A DNA stretch of 9,182 nucleotides from Leptolyngbyaceae cyanobacterium SM1_3_5 (lineage in GTDB: Bacteria > Cyanobacteriota > Cyanobacteriia > Elainellales > Elainellaceae): NCBI GenBank assembly GCA_012031475.1, contig JAAUTJ010000142.1:1-9182 (forward strand), in the 5' to 3' direction. Each line of letters opens with the position of its first letter. Position 1 is the first letter of the stretch. The position numbers and the translations under genes were made by a program. This document shows positions 1 through 6,391 of this stretch, piece after piece. The notes beneath the pieces are model-generated. The model saw nothing but the letters and a program-made list of their open reading frames with translations. It was not told the DNA's origin and made no database searches.

Positions 1-26
1 TACCTTCTGTGACTGTTGAGAACCCT

Positions 27-78
27 TTCAAGGTGAGAATCGAATATGCTGCGCTCGTTATTCGATTATCACCTTGAA
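27..78. repeat. long imperfect hairpin (20-bp arms, 12-nt loop)
   Basis: The left arm at 27-46 and the right arm at 59-78 are reverse complements at 19 of 20 positions. The single mismatch is G37 against A68, and the loop at 47-58 is 12 nt. No T-run follows the right arm, so this is not a standard intrinsic terminator for a + strand gene. It could be a leftover of a palindromic repeat family, an attenuator, or the 3' structure of a transcript entering from the left. An ATG begins at 46, within the hairpin, which argues against that ATG being a real start codon. Confidence 0.75.
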
Positions 79-184
79 CCCTACAGGTTATTGCGACTGG
101 TGCAAGATCTCAGTTTCTGGTACTTCAAGGGATTGAAGCAACGGGGTGTCTGGAGATTTGCGAGTTTGGGCGCAGTTTTGGGCG

Positions 185-199
185 AGAAACCCGGTTTCT
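185..199. repeat. short inverted repeat AGAAACC-C-GGTTTCT
   Basis: Seven-base arms AGAAACC and GGTTTCT flank a single C. From memory, AGAAACC/GGTTTCT-type palindromes are dispersed in many copies between genes in some filamentous cyanobacteria. That recollection cannot be tested inside this window. Its presence supports treating 1-255 as intergenic rather than as the N-terminus of the following protein. Confidence 0.5.
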
Positions 200-238
200 G
201 GTGCCCAAAAAGCTGCAATCTCAAGAACGTAGGAAGTA

Positions 239-250
239 CACTAATTAGTG
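239..250. promoter_or_regulatory. perfect 12-bp palindrome CACTAATTAGTG upstream of ybjN-like gene
   Basis: CACTAATTAGTG is exactly self-complementary. It ends 5 nt before the ATG at 256 and 26 nt before the ATG at 277. A perfect palindrome of this length just ahead of a gene is a plausible repressor site, but nothing here identifies a binding protein. If translation starts at 256, the site would overlap the ribosome-binding region. Confidence 0.3.
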
Positions 251-276
251 GAAGAATGTTCGATAAAATTAGACTT

Positions 277-777
277 ATGAGTACCAGCGAGCCCAACATA
301 GCAACAGTTTCTACTGAAAGCCTCCTCAGCGACAGTGCCACCGTCGATGCCCAGGTCGAAAAAGCTACAGAAATCACCTATCCCGAAGAAATTGAAACAA
401 TAATTGCCGGTATGGCCGTAGACCAAAAGGTGATGGTCGGTCAAAATGAAACGGGCGGACATCTTTGGAAATTTAAGTACGGCAGCGTTGAAGTTTTCGT
501 GCAGCTTACGGGCGAAACGGAAAATGATACTTTAACTGTTTGGGCTTTTGTGCTTCAGTTGCCGGTGTCGAACGAAGCTGAATTAATGCGCAAGTTGCTA
601 GAAATGAATTGGCTGTCTACTTTGGAAGCTCATTTTGCGATCGTCGATAATCAAGTTGCGGTAGTATCGACTCGGACGATTTCGGAAATATCGAGCGGGG
701 AAATTTCGCGCGCGATTACGATTGTTGCGACGATCGCCGACGATAATGATGATGTTTTGCAAGCTGAATATAAGTAA
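277..777 (+). CDS. YbjN domain-containing protein
   Basis: This encodes a protein of about 166 residues in the YbjN family, an alpha/beta fold related to type III secretion chaperones and known as a putative sensory or regulatory protein in enterobacteria. Its exact role in cyanobacteria is not established. An acidic, Ser/Thr-rich N-terminal tail of about 30 residues precedes the domain (from about ITYPEEIETII). Family-like features are the WKFKYGSVEVFVQL strand pair, a segment ELMRKLLEMNWLSTLEAHFAI, and a C-terminal helix rich in Ile. There is no signal peptide or membrane segment. The frame is open back to 46, but that part runs through a hairpin and a palindromic repeat and does not look like protein. 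The likely start is ATG 277 (MSTSEPN), or ATG 256, neither with a strong Shine-Dalgarno. It appears monocistronic. Confidence 0.8.
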   Translation: MSTSEPNIATVSTESLLSDSATVDAQVEKATEITYPEEIETIIAGMAVDQKVMVGQNETGGHLWKFKYGSVEVFVQLTGETENDTLTVWAFVLQLPVSNEAELMRKLLEMNWLSTLEAHFAIVDNQVAVVSTRTISEISSGEISRAITIVATIADDNDDVLQAEYK

Positions 778-825
778 GATGCGGGATTTTTGAGCGATCG
801 AATAACTGCTAAATTACGCTCGACA

Positions 826-853
826 GCGCACCTGACATTTAAGGAAGGTGCGC
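826..853 (+). terminator. hairpin, possible intrinsic terminator of the YbjN gene
   Basis: GCGCACCT (826-833) and AGGTGCGC (846-853) are perfect 8-bp, GC-rich arms around a 12-nt loop, 49 nt past the YbjN stop codon. The following bases are only moderately T-rich (GAATTTATT), so termination may be weak. The hairpin could also receive transcripts of the convergent minus-strand operon. Confidence 0.45.
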
Positions 854-1125
854 GAATTTATTGAATGTAGATGGGGCGATCGAACTGCTTCAGTCATCAA
901 TCGATTCTAATGTAATAAATACGCCAAGGAGCGCAATAAGCCATAACATTTCGGTTCATCCACAAATTTGAACACGCTTGAAATTATCTCACAGATAGCT
1001 TTTGCACTATGCCCTAAGCAATAACTCAAACCGCATAACCACCCCGTTCACCTGCTGCAGACAACCTCTTGAACTTAACGAAGAGACTTGATGCGATCGG
1101 TATGCAAGCGGATTGCTAGGCTTTG
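854..1125. other. intergenic stretch without recognisable gene
   Basis: This 272-nt gap lies between the convergent YbjN gene and the end of the minus-strand operon. I found no conserved reading frame, RNA gene or strong terminator. A weak CTCTT/AAGAG inverted repeat (1066-1070 with 1081-1085) has no T-run. A 29-codon minus-strand frame ending in GERGGYAV (about 1118 to 1029) has no start signal or family that I recognise. Confidence 0.4.
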
Positions 1126-1575
1126 CTACGCGACGGTTTCTGAACTTTCGACCTGTTTTTTCTCCACACCAATTTGCTCCTGTGTGCTGCGAACTGTGAG
1201 TAAAGCCAACGCGATGAGTTCGGGAACAAGCGCAGCAATTGCAGTCAGTTTAAGCGACCAAGTTTCGCCTGCATTGAATAACCCCTCCATACCACTTAAA
1301 TGTGCAGAAACAATGTCAGTTATATCAATGGCAATGCAAGCTAACAGAAGTGTTTTTACCGTACTTCTATTTGCAGAAGCAACAAGCACAGCAATCACAA
1401 TGTCTCTAATTGCCCAAACGCGAACGATATAGGGCATCTGAACATTTGAAGTGACAGGAATGCTGAGTTGCTCCATTAACCAATGTGGATCGGCGTAGCC
1501 AATCACACTGAGACCGAACCGAATGATGCACATCAGTCCAATTAAGAATGCAATGTACCAAGCTTGGCCTCTCAT
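1126..1575 (-). CDS. small four-helix integral membrane protein (DUF4267-like)
   Basis: This is a hydrophobic protein of 149 residues. About four membrane segments can be seen, near residues 6-26, 49-68, 73-94 and 107-128, with a loop PYIVRVWAIRDIVIAV that carries the only charged pair inside a membrane segment (Arg and Asp). The R-x-W-x-x-R-D pattern resembles small DUF4267-type membrane proteins, but I hold that assignment loosely. The biochemical role is unknown. A GTG two codons further upstream (1581) overlaps the AGGAG at 1581-1585, whereas ATG 1575 sits 5 nt after it, so ATG 1575 is preferred. It is the last gene of the AraC-controlled cluster and follows the ABM gene after about 64 nt, the largest gap in the run apart from the promoter. 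It may be co-transcribed or have its own promoter. Confidence 0.6.
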   Translation of the reverse strand: MRGQAWYIAFLIGLMCIIRFGLSVIGYADPHWLMEQLSIPVTSNVQMPYIVRVWAIRDIVIAVLVASANRSTVKTLLLACIAIDITDIVSAHLSGMEGLFNAGETWSLKLTAIAALVPELIALALLTVRSTQEQIGVEKKQVESSETVA

Positions 1576-1580
1576 TTTCA

Positions 1581-1585
1581 CTCCT
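1581..1585 (-). promoter_or_regulatory. Shine-Dalgarno AGGAG that decides the start of the membrane protein
   Basis: On the minus strand the order is AGGAG, then TGAAA, then ATG. The GTG that would add two residues begins at the last G of this motif and so cannot be served by it. Confidence 0.6.
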
Positions 1586-1639
1586 ACAGAAAGGAAACGG
1601 TAAATATCTATTTAGACATTACATTAGCCTCTTGAGTTA

Positions 1640-2224
1640 CTAAAGTAAAGCTGAATGCTTTGCCATCGGAGGATAAAGCCAGCGCTTGAACAATCGTGTT
1701 ATCTGAGGCATGACAACCCAAGTCATCAATGGCATCATAATTGCAATGCTTATAAGTGTCGCTAGCCAAGTAGGGAGTCCATTTGTGATTGGTTTCAACA
1801 CAATGGGCATCAGAGAAATCATGGGATAAATGCCGATCGCGCTGACGATCGCAGTTTTCCATTTTGGCGGTGGCGCAACATTCGGCATTTCAGGTAAAGC
1901 AAACCAAGCTTCTAATCCATTTACTCGCGATACTCTGGGCGTTTCTGTAAGGGCATCTGCCCGTGCAATCCAACCTTGGCAAATTGGAGAGTTTTCCCAT
2001 TCCTGTAAATGAATCAGCGTGTCGAATCGCATAATCAGTTGCCATTCACCGCGTCGATTGTTGGGGTAGAGAACTTCGCCCCCTAAATAGCCCGGAAATG
2101 TACTTGCTGCTAAAGTTACCCCTCGAACGGCTGCCTCAAAGTCGGCTTCAAAGCCTGGTTTAACGCGACGCGCGATCGCAACCACAGCAGGTGCAGAATG
2201 ATTAGAGGATGATAGTTCTTTCAT
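1640..2224 (-). CDS. antibiotic biosynthesis monooxygenase (ABM) domain protein with C-terminal membrane anchor
   Basis: The protein has 194 residues in two parts. Residues about 12-110 form an ABM-type ferredoxin-like fold (start VVAIARRVKPGFEADFEAAV, then FPGYLGGEVLYP, then WQLIMRFDT, ending LEAWFALPE). Residues about 124-143 and 151-172 are two hydrophobic helices separated by a short loop, preceded by APPPKWKTA and followed by MPQITRLFKRWLYPP. This ABM-plus-two-helix arrangement is typical of COG3224 proteins. ABM domains act on quinols, polyketides or haem without metal cofactors in some members, but the substrate here is unknown and catalysis is not assured. ATG 2224 follows the porin stop by 12 nt with no clear Shine-Dalgarno, so it probably depends on translation of the porin gene. 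The operon context suggests handling of a small organic molecule at the membrane. Confidence 0.85.
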   Translation of the reverse strand: MKELSSSNHSAPAVVAIARRVKPGFEADFEAAVRGVTLAASTFPGYLGGEVLYPNNRRGEWQLIMRFDTLIHLQEWENSPICQGWIARADALTETPRVSRVNGLEAWFALPEMPNVAPPPKWKTAIVSAIGIYPMISLMPIVLKPITNGLPTWLATLISIAIMMPLMTWVVMPQITRLFKRWLYPPMAKHSALL

Positions 2225-2236
2225 AGAATTTCGGTG

Positions 2237-3733
2237 CTAAAAAGTAAAGACAGTGCGGAGCGTTCCAGTTACGATCGCTCCATTACTACTCTGATTGGCT
2301 GGATGAGTAATAACTTGAATCAATGGAGTAATCCGAATATTGTTGGCTAACGGAAAGTTGTAGAACGCTTCAATATTTGTTTGTGTTGCGTTTCCTACTT
2401 CCGTCAAAATGAAAGGCTGAACGACACCTAATCCGGCTAAATCACCTTTGACAAACAAATTCTGAAAAGAAACGCCAGCCGACCAATAATTAGGGCGAAT
2501 ATCCCCGATCGTGGTGTCAGGATAGGAAGCGTAACCGTAGCGCCCAAAGATGCCAAGCCGTGATGTGATTGCCCAATCAAAGTTTGCACCAAGCGCCTGA
2601 AAATTGCTGCCTAGAACTTTTCCGCCGCTGTACTGCAAGCGGGCAGAGAAGGATTTTATCGGTGCATATTCTAGTTCCAAAACACCCATATAGGGATCGC
2701 CAAACAATCCGCCTCTTGCGCCGCCTCCTGCGATCGGAAAAAGGCGAATGTCTCCAGGACTGCCACCGCCAAAGAAGCTTTGATTTTCGGGCAAATTTTC
2801 CTCTGCACTACTCGCAATGTAAACCGCACGCAGGCTTAAAGCACCTTGATTCGGCTTCCAGTCGATCGCAGCACCTGCACCTCCCGGCCTAGGTAACAGA
2901 ACAAAATTGTTGATGAGGGATTGAGTCGAAAAATCTCGAAAGCTAACGTTCGCGAATCGATTTTTATCAACAAAATCACCCGCAACCATTCTTGTCCCGA
3001 CAGTCACGCTGAGATCCTTATTAGGAGCAAAAGTATAGTACAAACGCGCAAGAGAGATCTGTGTTGTGCCAGGAATCGCGAAATCTAAGGTACTCCCTAG
3101 ATTCGGTTCTAGAAATCCAGCCGCATTATCATTTATTCCAGGACTTGCAGCAAGTAGGCGAAGTTTTAGTAAGTCAGTGCCTTTGAAACTGGTATTGAAG
3201 TCTAGACTGAAGCGGTACAAAGCGGTCGGATTCGGTCGATCGCGCGTGACGATCGCACCTCTAGGACTAATCACTCGATCTCCACTAAATCCACCCGCAT
3301 TCACTGCAAAAATTGCTTGCCCTGATAGTTTTGTCGTCGTTGAAAATTGCTGAGATTCCAATCTGTTCGCTTCAGTTTCTAGACGATCGACTCGATCGCG
3401 TAAAGCAGTTAACTCAGTCGTAAAAGCTTGCTGAAGGCGTTCCACAGCCATCAGATCGTCGCGGGTTAATCCATCGATCGTGTTGATCCGTTCTAGGCAA
3501 GCATTCAGCGCCACTGCAAATTCTTGACGGGAAAGTGCTTGTTCGCCTCTAAACCTTTTTTCTGAATCACCAGCAATGCAGCCGTATTTTTCGATGAGCG
3601 ATCGCACTGCTGAAAATGCCCAACTGGATGGAAGCACATCTGAAAGTCGATCGACCGATGGAATAGTTTCTTGCTGTAAATTCGTTGAATCAACAGAATC
3701 AGCATTAACAGAATCAGCGGCAGATGGAAGCAC
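2237..3733 (-). CDS. SLH/OprB-type cyanobacterial outer-membrane porin (iron uptake porin), barrel part, frameshifted from its signal peptide
   Basis: The 498-codon open frame encodes, in order, a linker (1-35), a single SLH domain (about 36-83, with WAFSAVRSLIEKYGCIAGD and LSRQEFAVALNACLERI), a coiled coil (about 90-130, VERLQQAFTTELTALRDRVDRLETEANRLE) and an OprB-type beta barrel to the end. The C-terminus is TVFTF, with the terminal Phe typical of outer-membrane barrels. Cyanobacterial proteins of this architecture serve as peptidoglycan-linked outer-membrane channels, often annotated iron uptake porin or carbohydrate-selective porin. The frame lacks a signal peptide. Its first usable codon is a GTG at 3733 with AGAG directly against it, a poor start. 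The proper start is ATG 3885 in another frame (see the next entry), and one added base would join them into about 549 residues, a usual length. As given, the gene is broken or wrongly sequenced. Confidence 0.9.
   Translation of the reverse strand: MLPSAADSVNADSVDSTNLQQETIPSVDRLSDVLPSSWAFSAVRSLIEKYGCIAGDSEKRFRGEQALSRQEFAVALNACLERINTIDGLTRDDLMAVERLQQAFTTELTALRDRVDRLETEANRLESQQFSTTTKLSGQAIFAVNAGGFSGDRVISPRGAIVTRDRPNPTALYRFSLDFNTSFKGTDLLKLRLLAASPGINDNAAGFLEPNLGSTLDFAIPGTTQISLARLYYTFAPNKDLSVTVGTRMVAGDFVDKNRFANVSFRDFSTQSLINNFVLLPRPGGAGAAIDWKPNQGALSLRAVYIASSAEENLPENQSFFGGGSPGDIRLFPIAGGGARGGLFGDPYMGVLELEYAPIKSFSARLQYSGGKVLGSNFQALGANFDWAITSRLGIFGRYGYASYPDTTIGDIRPNYWSAGVSFQNLFVKGDLAGLGVVQPFILTEVGNATQTNIEAFYNFPLANNIRITPLIQVITHPANQSSNGAIVTGTLRTVFTF
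3627..3703. repeat. direct repeat copy R2 (77 bp) in porin linker
   Basis: On the + strand it begins GATGGAAGCAC and ends AACAGAATCAGC. It encodes ADSVDSTNLQ through VDRLSDVLPS in the porin frame. It matches copy R1 at 3723-3798 over the whole length with scattered substitutions and one indel (CGATCGACCGATGG here, CGATCGCTGATGG in R1). The offset between copies is 96 bp, or 32 codons. A third fragment, AACAGAATCAGC, lies between the copies at 3707-3718. Confidence 0.85.
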
Positions 3734-3798
3734 CTCTGCAAGTCGATCGCTGATGGCATGATTTCTGGCTGCAAGTTCGTTGAAGCAACAGAATCAGC
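3723..3798. repeat. direct repeat copy R1 (76 bp) in porin linker, carrying the frame-changing indel
   Basis: This is the same sequence as R2 but one base shorter. The missing base falls around 3749-3751 within the GATCG-rich core. This copy encodes ADSVASTNLQPEIMPS and then loses frame. The similarity shows an internal duplication of the segment between signal peptide and SLH domain. Confidence 0.85.
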
Positions 3799-3885
3799 GG
3801 AAAATGTTTGAGCTAGGGTAGAAGAGCAATCTATCCAAAGTCGCAAGCCCAAAGCCAACACTGTGTAAAGTCCTAATTGCTTCAT
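3734..3885 (-). pseudogene. detached 5' end of the porin gene: signal peptide and first linker repeat
   Basis: From ATG 3885 the frame reads MKQLGLYTVLALGLRLW, then CSSTLAQTFSADSV: a Lys, a hydrophobic core (with an unusual Arg15) and a probable cleavage after LA25. This is a plausible Sec signal peptide for the porin. The frame then runs PEIMPSAIDLQ where the next repeat copy reads ETIPSVDRLSDVLPSS in the porin frame. One base inserted near 3750 turns it into PSVDRLAEVLPSAADSV and continues exactly into the porin. Without it, this frame stays open out of register to 3505. The ATG lies 2 nt after the isochorismatase stop (TAA AA ATG), which indicates translational coupling and supports this start. 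Confidence 0.8.
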
Positions 3886-3887
3886 TT

Positions 3888-4475
3888 TTACAAGCGATTG
3901 CCCCAGTAGCTCAGTTCCTGGTAAAGCTGTCCAACTGCCTGTCCTTCTGGCGTTTCCCAGTCCTTCATGATTTCTGAAGCAACCGATGCCCAAGACACCA
4001 TAACGGCTCCTGCTTGAGTCATTCGTAGAAGCGCTGCTGTTTCATTCAATTGGGTATCAGATCCAGAAACATCTACTACTACATAAGGTTCGTAACCTGC
4101 TGCCAGTAAATCGAGTGTCAGTTGCAGCGTGCAGATATCTAGAGAAATTCCACCCAGCAGAACTTTCTTGCGCCCGATCGCAGCTAATTTATCCCGAAAC
4201 GCAGGTTCATCCCAGGCGCTGGGCGTATGGCGCTCGATCCGAATCGCACGATCGGCATGGGCAACAACTTCCGAAAAGAACTTGCCTCGAAATCCGCCTT
4301 CTTCTCCCAGCATAATTGTTGGAAGATCGAAGATATTTGACAGGCGAGTAAAGGCTTCTGCATTCTTTCGGAGTAAGTCACGATCGATCGTCTTCAGTCC
4401 TGGCAAAAATCCGTCTAGGAAGTCAACCAAAACCACAACGCAATTATCGCGAGTTAGTTTTTCACAATAGTTCAT
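3888..4475 (-). CDS. isochorismatase-like cysteine hydrolase (YcaC type)
   Basis: This 195-residue protein of the isochorismatase-like hydrolase superfamily has a Rossmann-like alpha/beta fold. Visible active-site elements are Asp18 in VVLVDFLDGF, the conserved GGISLDICTLQL with nucleophile Cys115, and a cis-peptide-type GIS just before it. Where pyrazinamidases carry the catalytic Lys, this protein seems to have Arg82 in IERHTPSAWDEPAF. By memory, YcaC-like members share the AWD motif and this region. The C-terminal SQAG-like segment RMTQAGAVMVSW followed by ASEIMKDW also matches YcaC. Members hydrolyse amides, imides or vinyl ethers; no substrate can be named. It is probably cytosolic. AAGAGA precedes ATG 4475 by about 6 nt. 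It starts 11 nt after cytochrome b561 and ends 2 nt before the porin ATG. Confidence 0.9.
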   Translation of the reverse strand: MNYCEKLTRDNCVVVLVDFLDGFLPGLKTIDRDLLRKNAEAFTRLSNIFDLPTIMLGEEGGFRGKFFSEVVAHADRAIRIERHTPSAWDEPAFRDKLAAIGRKKVLLGGISLDICTLQLTLDLLAAGYEPYVVVDVSGSDTQLNETAALLRMTQAGAVMVSWASVASEIMKDWETPEGQAVGQLYQELSYWGNRL

Positions 4476-4486
4476 GGTAAGTCTCT

Positions 4487-5074
4487 TTAAGTTTCCTTTG
4501 TTGTTTTCCTAGCTTTCAAGAAGCCTATCAATCGCCTCCAATTGGCTTTCGCCACTTTCCACTGAAAAATTAGATGCACTGCAATGAAAGCGAGAAAGGT
4601 ATAACCCAACCAAAAATGCAGCGATCGACCCAAATCGACCATTGCATCATTTTGCGGAAACAAATCTGGCAGTAGCAGCCAGAAAAATTTGACATTGTTC
4701 GATCGAAAAGAATTAGAAAAGAAAAAACCTGCGATCGGAACTGCCCACATGAATACATACATCAATGCGTGCAATGCGAAATTTCTCCACCATTGCGGCG
4801 AAAACTTCGGCAATCGCTTCGTGTATTTCTTCCACATCACCTGAATCAGCGTGAGAATTCGCCAGGTGAGTAATGCCATTGTCAGAACACCGATCGATTT
4901 ATGAAAATCATAAAGCAATCCTCGAAACTCCGTTCTAGGCAACCGCGCCATGAACGTGCCACCGACAAATAGAATCAGATAGCAACCTGCCATCCACCAA
5001 TGAACTGACATCAATCGTTGAAAAGCAGAATTGAGCCTTGGCTTTTTGACGGTTTCATTTTGAACTGAACTCAT
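4487..5074 (-). CDS. cytochrome b561 family membrane protein
   Basis: The protein has 195 residues and four membrane helices at about 25-44, 58-80, 100-120 and 152-172. Candidate haem-ligand histidines are His25 (VHWWMAG), His58 (DFHKSIGV), His153 (LHFWLGY) and His167 (AVHLIF), with a further His102 in helix 3. This is the bacterial CybB-like diheme b-type arrangement, in which the protein transfers electrons between the quinone pool and a partner across the cytoplasmic membrane. WRILTL after helix 2 also fits the family. The C-terminal tail is basic. AAGAGG, overlapping the upstream SDR stop, precedes ATG 5074 by about 8 nt. Its place between an SDR and a hydrolase suggests a redox role in the same pathway, but the partner is not evident. 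Confidence 0.92.
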   Translation of the reverse strand: MSSVQNETVKKPRLNSAFQRLMSVHWWMAGCYLILFVGGTFMARLPRTEFRGLLYDFHKSIGVLTMALLTWRILTLIQVMWKKYTKRLPKFSPQWWRNFALHALMYVFMWAVPIAGFFFSNSFRSNNVKFFWLLLPDLFPQNDAMVDLGRSLHFWLGYTFLAFIAVHLIFQWKVAKANWRRLIGFLKARKTTKET

Positions 5075-5086
5075 ACTGAATGCCTC

Positions 5087-5821
5087 TTACAAAATGCCGC
5101 CATTAACTTGAATCGTTTGTCCATTCACCCAACGAGCCGCATCCGATGCGAGAAATGCAACCACATCAGCAATATCAGCAGGTTCCCCCAATCGACCGAG
5201 CGGCGTTGATTGCACCAAATGTTCCAGTGCATCCGCAGGCATAATCAATCCGTCTGTATTTGTGACTCCAGGAGCAACGAGATTGACGGTAATTCCCCGA
5301 TGTCCGAGTTCTTTGGAGAGGGCAAAACTAAATTGCTCGATCGCAGCTTTACTTGCAGCATAAACGCCACCCGTTGGAATGCTCTGCCGCGTTGCACCAC
5401 TGGATAAACTGACGATCCGTCCGCCATCGTTTAAATGTTGTGCCGCCGCTTGTAAGGCAAAGAATGTTCCTTTCGCATTGGTGTTGAAGACTTTATCAAA
5501 ATCAGCTTCGGTGATGTCTGTGGTGAGCTTGTAGACTGAAACGCCGACATTGTTCACGACAATATCAAGATGACCAAAGGCGTGAATTACTTTTTCAAAG
5601 AGCGATCGCGTTTCTGCAAGGTTGCTGATGTCTGATTGAATCGCAATTGCATCAACTCCAAATGTTTTGATGGATTCAACAACAGCCTCCGCTTTGTCGC
5701 GATTGCCTGCATAGGTTAAAGCAACCGTTGCACCTTCACGCCCTAAACGTTCCGCGATCGCCTTGCCAATTCCGCGCGATCCACCTGTCACGATCGCAAC
5801 TTTTCCAGTTAGAGAAGACAT
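5087..5821 (-). CDS. short-chain dehydrogenase/reductase (classical SDR, FabG-like)
   Basis: This is a 244-residue classical SDR. It shows the dinucleotide motif TGGSRGIG (12-19), Asp64-Ile in the QSDIS loop, NNVG (90-93), Asn115 in NTNAKGTF, the active-site Ser (140/141, VSLSSGA) and Tyr154-x-x-x-Lys158 (VYAASKAA), so the Asn-Ser-Tyr-Lys set is complete. The second strand ends LTYAGNRDKAE, where Arg41 in place of an acidic residue favours NADP(H). The C-terminal GQTIQVNGGIL is standard. The protein is cytosolic and oxidises or reduces an alcohol/carbonyl pair; the substrate is not predictable. AGGAG lies 7 nt before ATG 5821. It is 24 nt downstream of the SnoaL-like gene and 12 nt upstream of cytochrome b561, so clearly in the operon. 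Confidence 0.95.
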   Translation of the reverse strand: MSSLTGKVAIVTGGSRGIGKAIAERLGREGATVALTYAGNRDKAEAVVESIKTFGVDAIAIQSDISNLAETRSLFEKVIHAFGHLDIVVNNVGVSVYKLTTDITEADFDKVFNTNAKGTFFALQAAAQHLNDGGRIVSLSSGATRQSIPTGGVYAASKAAIEQFSFALSKELGHRGITVNLVAPGVTNTDGLIMPADALEHLVQSTPLGRLGEPADIADVVAFLASDAARWVNGQTIQVNGGIL

Positions 5822-5845
5822 GAATTTCTCCTAATTTTAAGGTTC

Positions 5846-6247
5846 TTAAGCGGCAGAGGCGGATAGTGTTCGATCGCTTACCACACTCCGGTAAGTGAAC
5901 TTCCAACCATCACTCGTTTTCTTCAGTTTCTCGTGAATTCTTGCCGATCCCAGAAATCCGCCTGTACTAGCATTAATGATGTAGAGATAGGCAATGATTT
6001 CAGCACGATCGCCATTCACTTGAACAATCGGATTTTGAACATAATGGCGTGTTCCACCATTAGCAGAGGTTTGAGCGTAAAACTGATTGAACCACTGCTT
6101 ATAGGCTTCTAAACTATCAGCCGAGCCAAAAGGCGTTTCAATCAAAACCTCATCGCTCCAAGTTGTTAGATTTCGTTCTAAGTCGCCAGAATCAAACGTT
6201 TGTTCAGCAAGGTAGAGCGTTGTGAGAATATCGATCCGTTCGTCCAT
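5846..6247 (-). CDS. SnoaL/NTF2-like domain protein
   Basis: This 133-residue protein fits a single NTF2-like cone fold. Family features are an N-terminal helix with LYLAEQTFDSGD, then LTTWSDEVLIETPFG, a WFNQFY helix, TRHYVQNPIVQVNGDRAEIIAYLYI with His68 and Asn72, and the closing strand pair IHEKLKKTSDGWKFTYRSVVSDR. SnoaL-like proteins include dehydratases, cyclases, isomerases and ring-hydroxylating-enzyme subunits, as well as non-enzymatic binders, so the reaction cannot be named. It is the first gene after the operon promoter. AAGGAG lies 8 nt before ATG 6247. The strong Shine-Dalgarno and first position suggest it is well expressed when the AraC regulator is active. Confidence 0.87.
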   Translation of the reverse strand: MDERIDILTTLYLAEQTFDSGDLERNLTTWSDEVLIETPFGSADSLEAYKQWFNQFYAQTSANGGTRHYVQNPIVQVNGDRAEIIAYLYIINASTGGFLGSARIHEKLKKTSDGWKFTYRSVVSDRTLSASAA

Positions 6248-6303
6248 GATGCGATCTCCTTTGAATAGACGTTGAAACGGAACCTGAAGTAAAGCACCGA
6301 TTC

Positions 6304-6320
6304 CTTAAGAAAATTTTAAG
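6304..6320. repeat. imperfect inverted repeat CTTAA/TTAAG over the -10 region
   Basis: CTTAA (6304-6308) and TTAAG (6316-6320) flank an A/T-rich centre that contains most of the TAAAAT element. It may simply reflect AT-rich promoter DNA, or it may be a second protein site. Confidence 0.3.
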
Positions 6321-6375
6321 ATAATCAGTTAGTCGCTGTCTTTCCTTTTCTTGCTCTCATTTTGCTGAATCTTGC
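6313..6375 (-). promoter_or_regulatory. candidate AraC-type operator (three phased GCAARA repeats) and -10 element
   Basis: On the minus strand, GCAAGA (6375-6370), GCAAAA (6365-6360) and GCAAGA (6354-6349) start 10 and 11 bp apart, one helical turn each, so all lie on one DNA face. The outer two are 21 bp apart, the spacing usual for AraC-family half-sites. Downstream, TAAAAT (6318-6313) is a good -10 candidate with no -35 of note 17 bp before it, as expected for an activated promoter. The block lies between the araC-like stop codon and the SnoaL-like gene. It is the only sizeable gap in the operon. Confidence 0.5.
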
Positions 6376-6391
6376 ACTTATCCCTAGAAAG

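Noticed and set aside
46..276. N-terminal extension of the YbjN protein from the ATG at 46
   Set aside because: The stretch runs through a hairpin, an AGAAACC/GGTTTCT repeat and a palindrome and has no YbjN-like sequence; the start codon lies inside the hairpin.
1088..1432. Plus-strand open frame of 114 codons
   Set aside because: It lies antisense to the four-helix membrane protein, and its composition follows from the reverse strand. It has no Shine-Dalgarno or family features.
3505..3733. Continuation of the signal-peptide frame past the repeats as a protein of its own
   Set aside because: After the first linker repeat the peptide turns into Cys/His/Leu-rich sequence lying on top of the porin SLH domain, so it is out-of-register reading after the indel and not a second gene.
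3734..3760. Programmed -1 ribosomal frameshift in the porin gene
   Set aside because: No X-XXY-YYZ slippery heptamer or following stem was seen at the frame change, and the second repeat copy shows that a simple one-base loss explains it.
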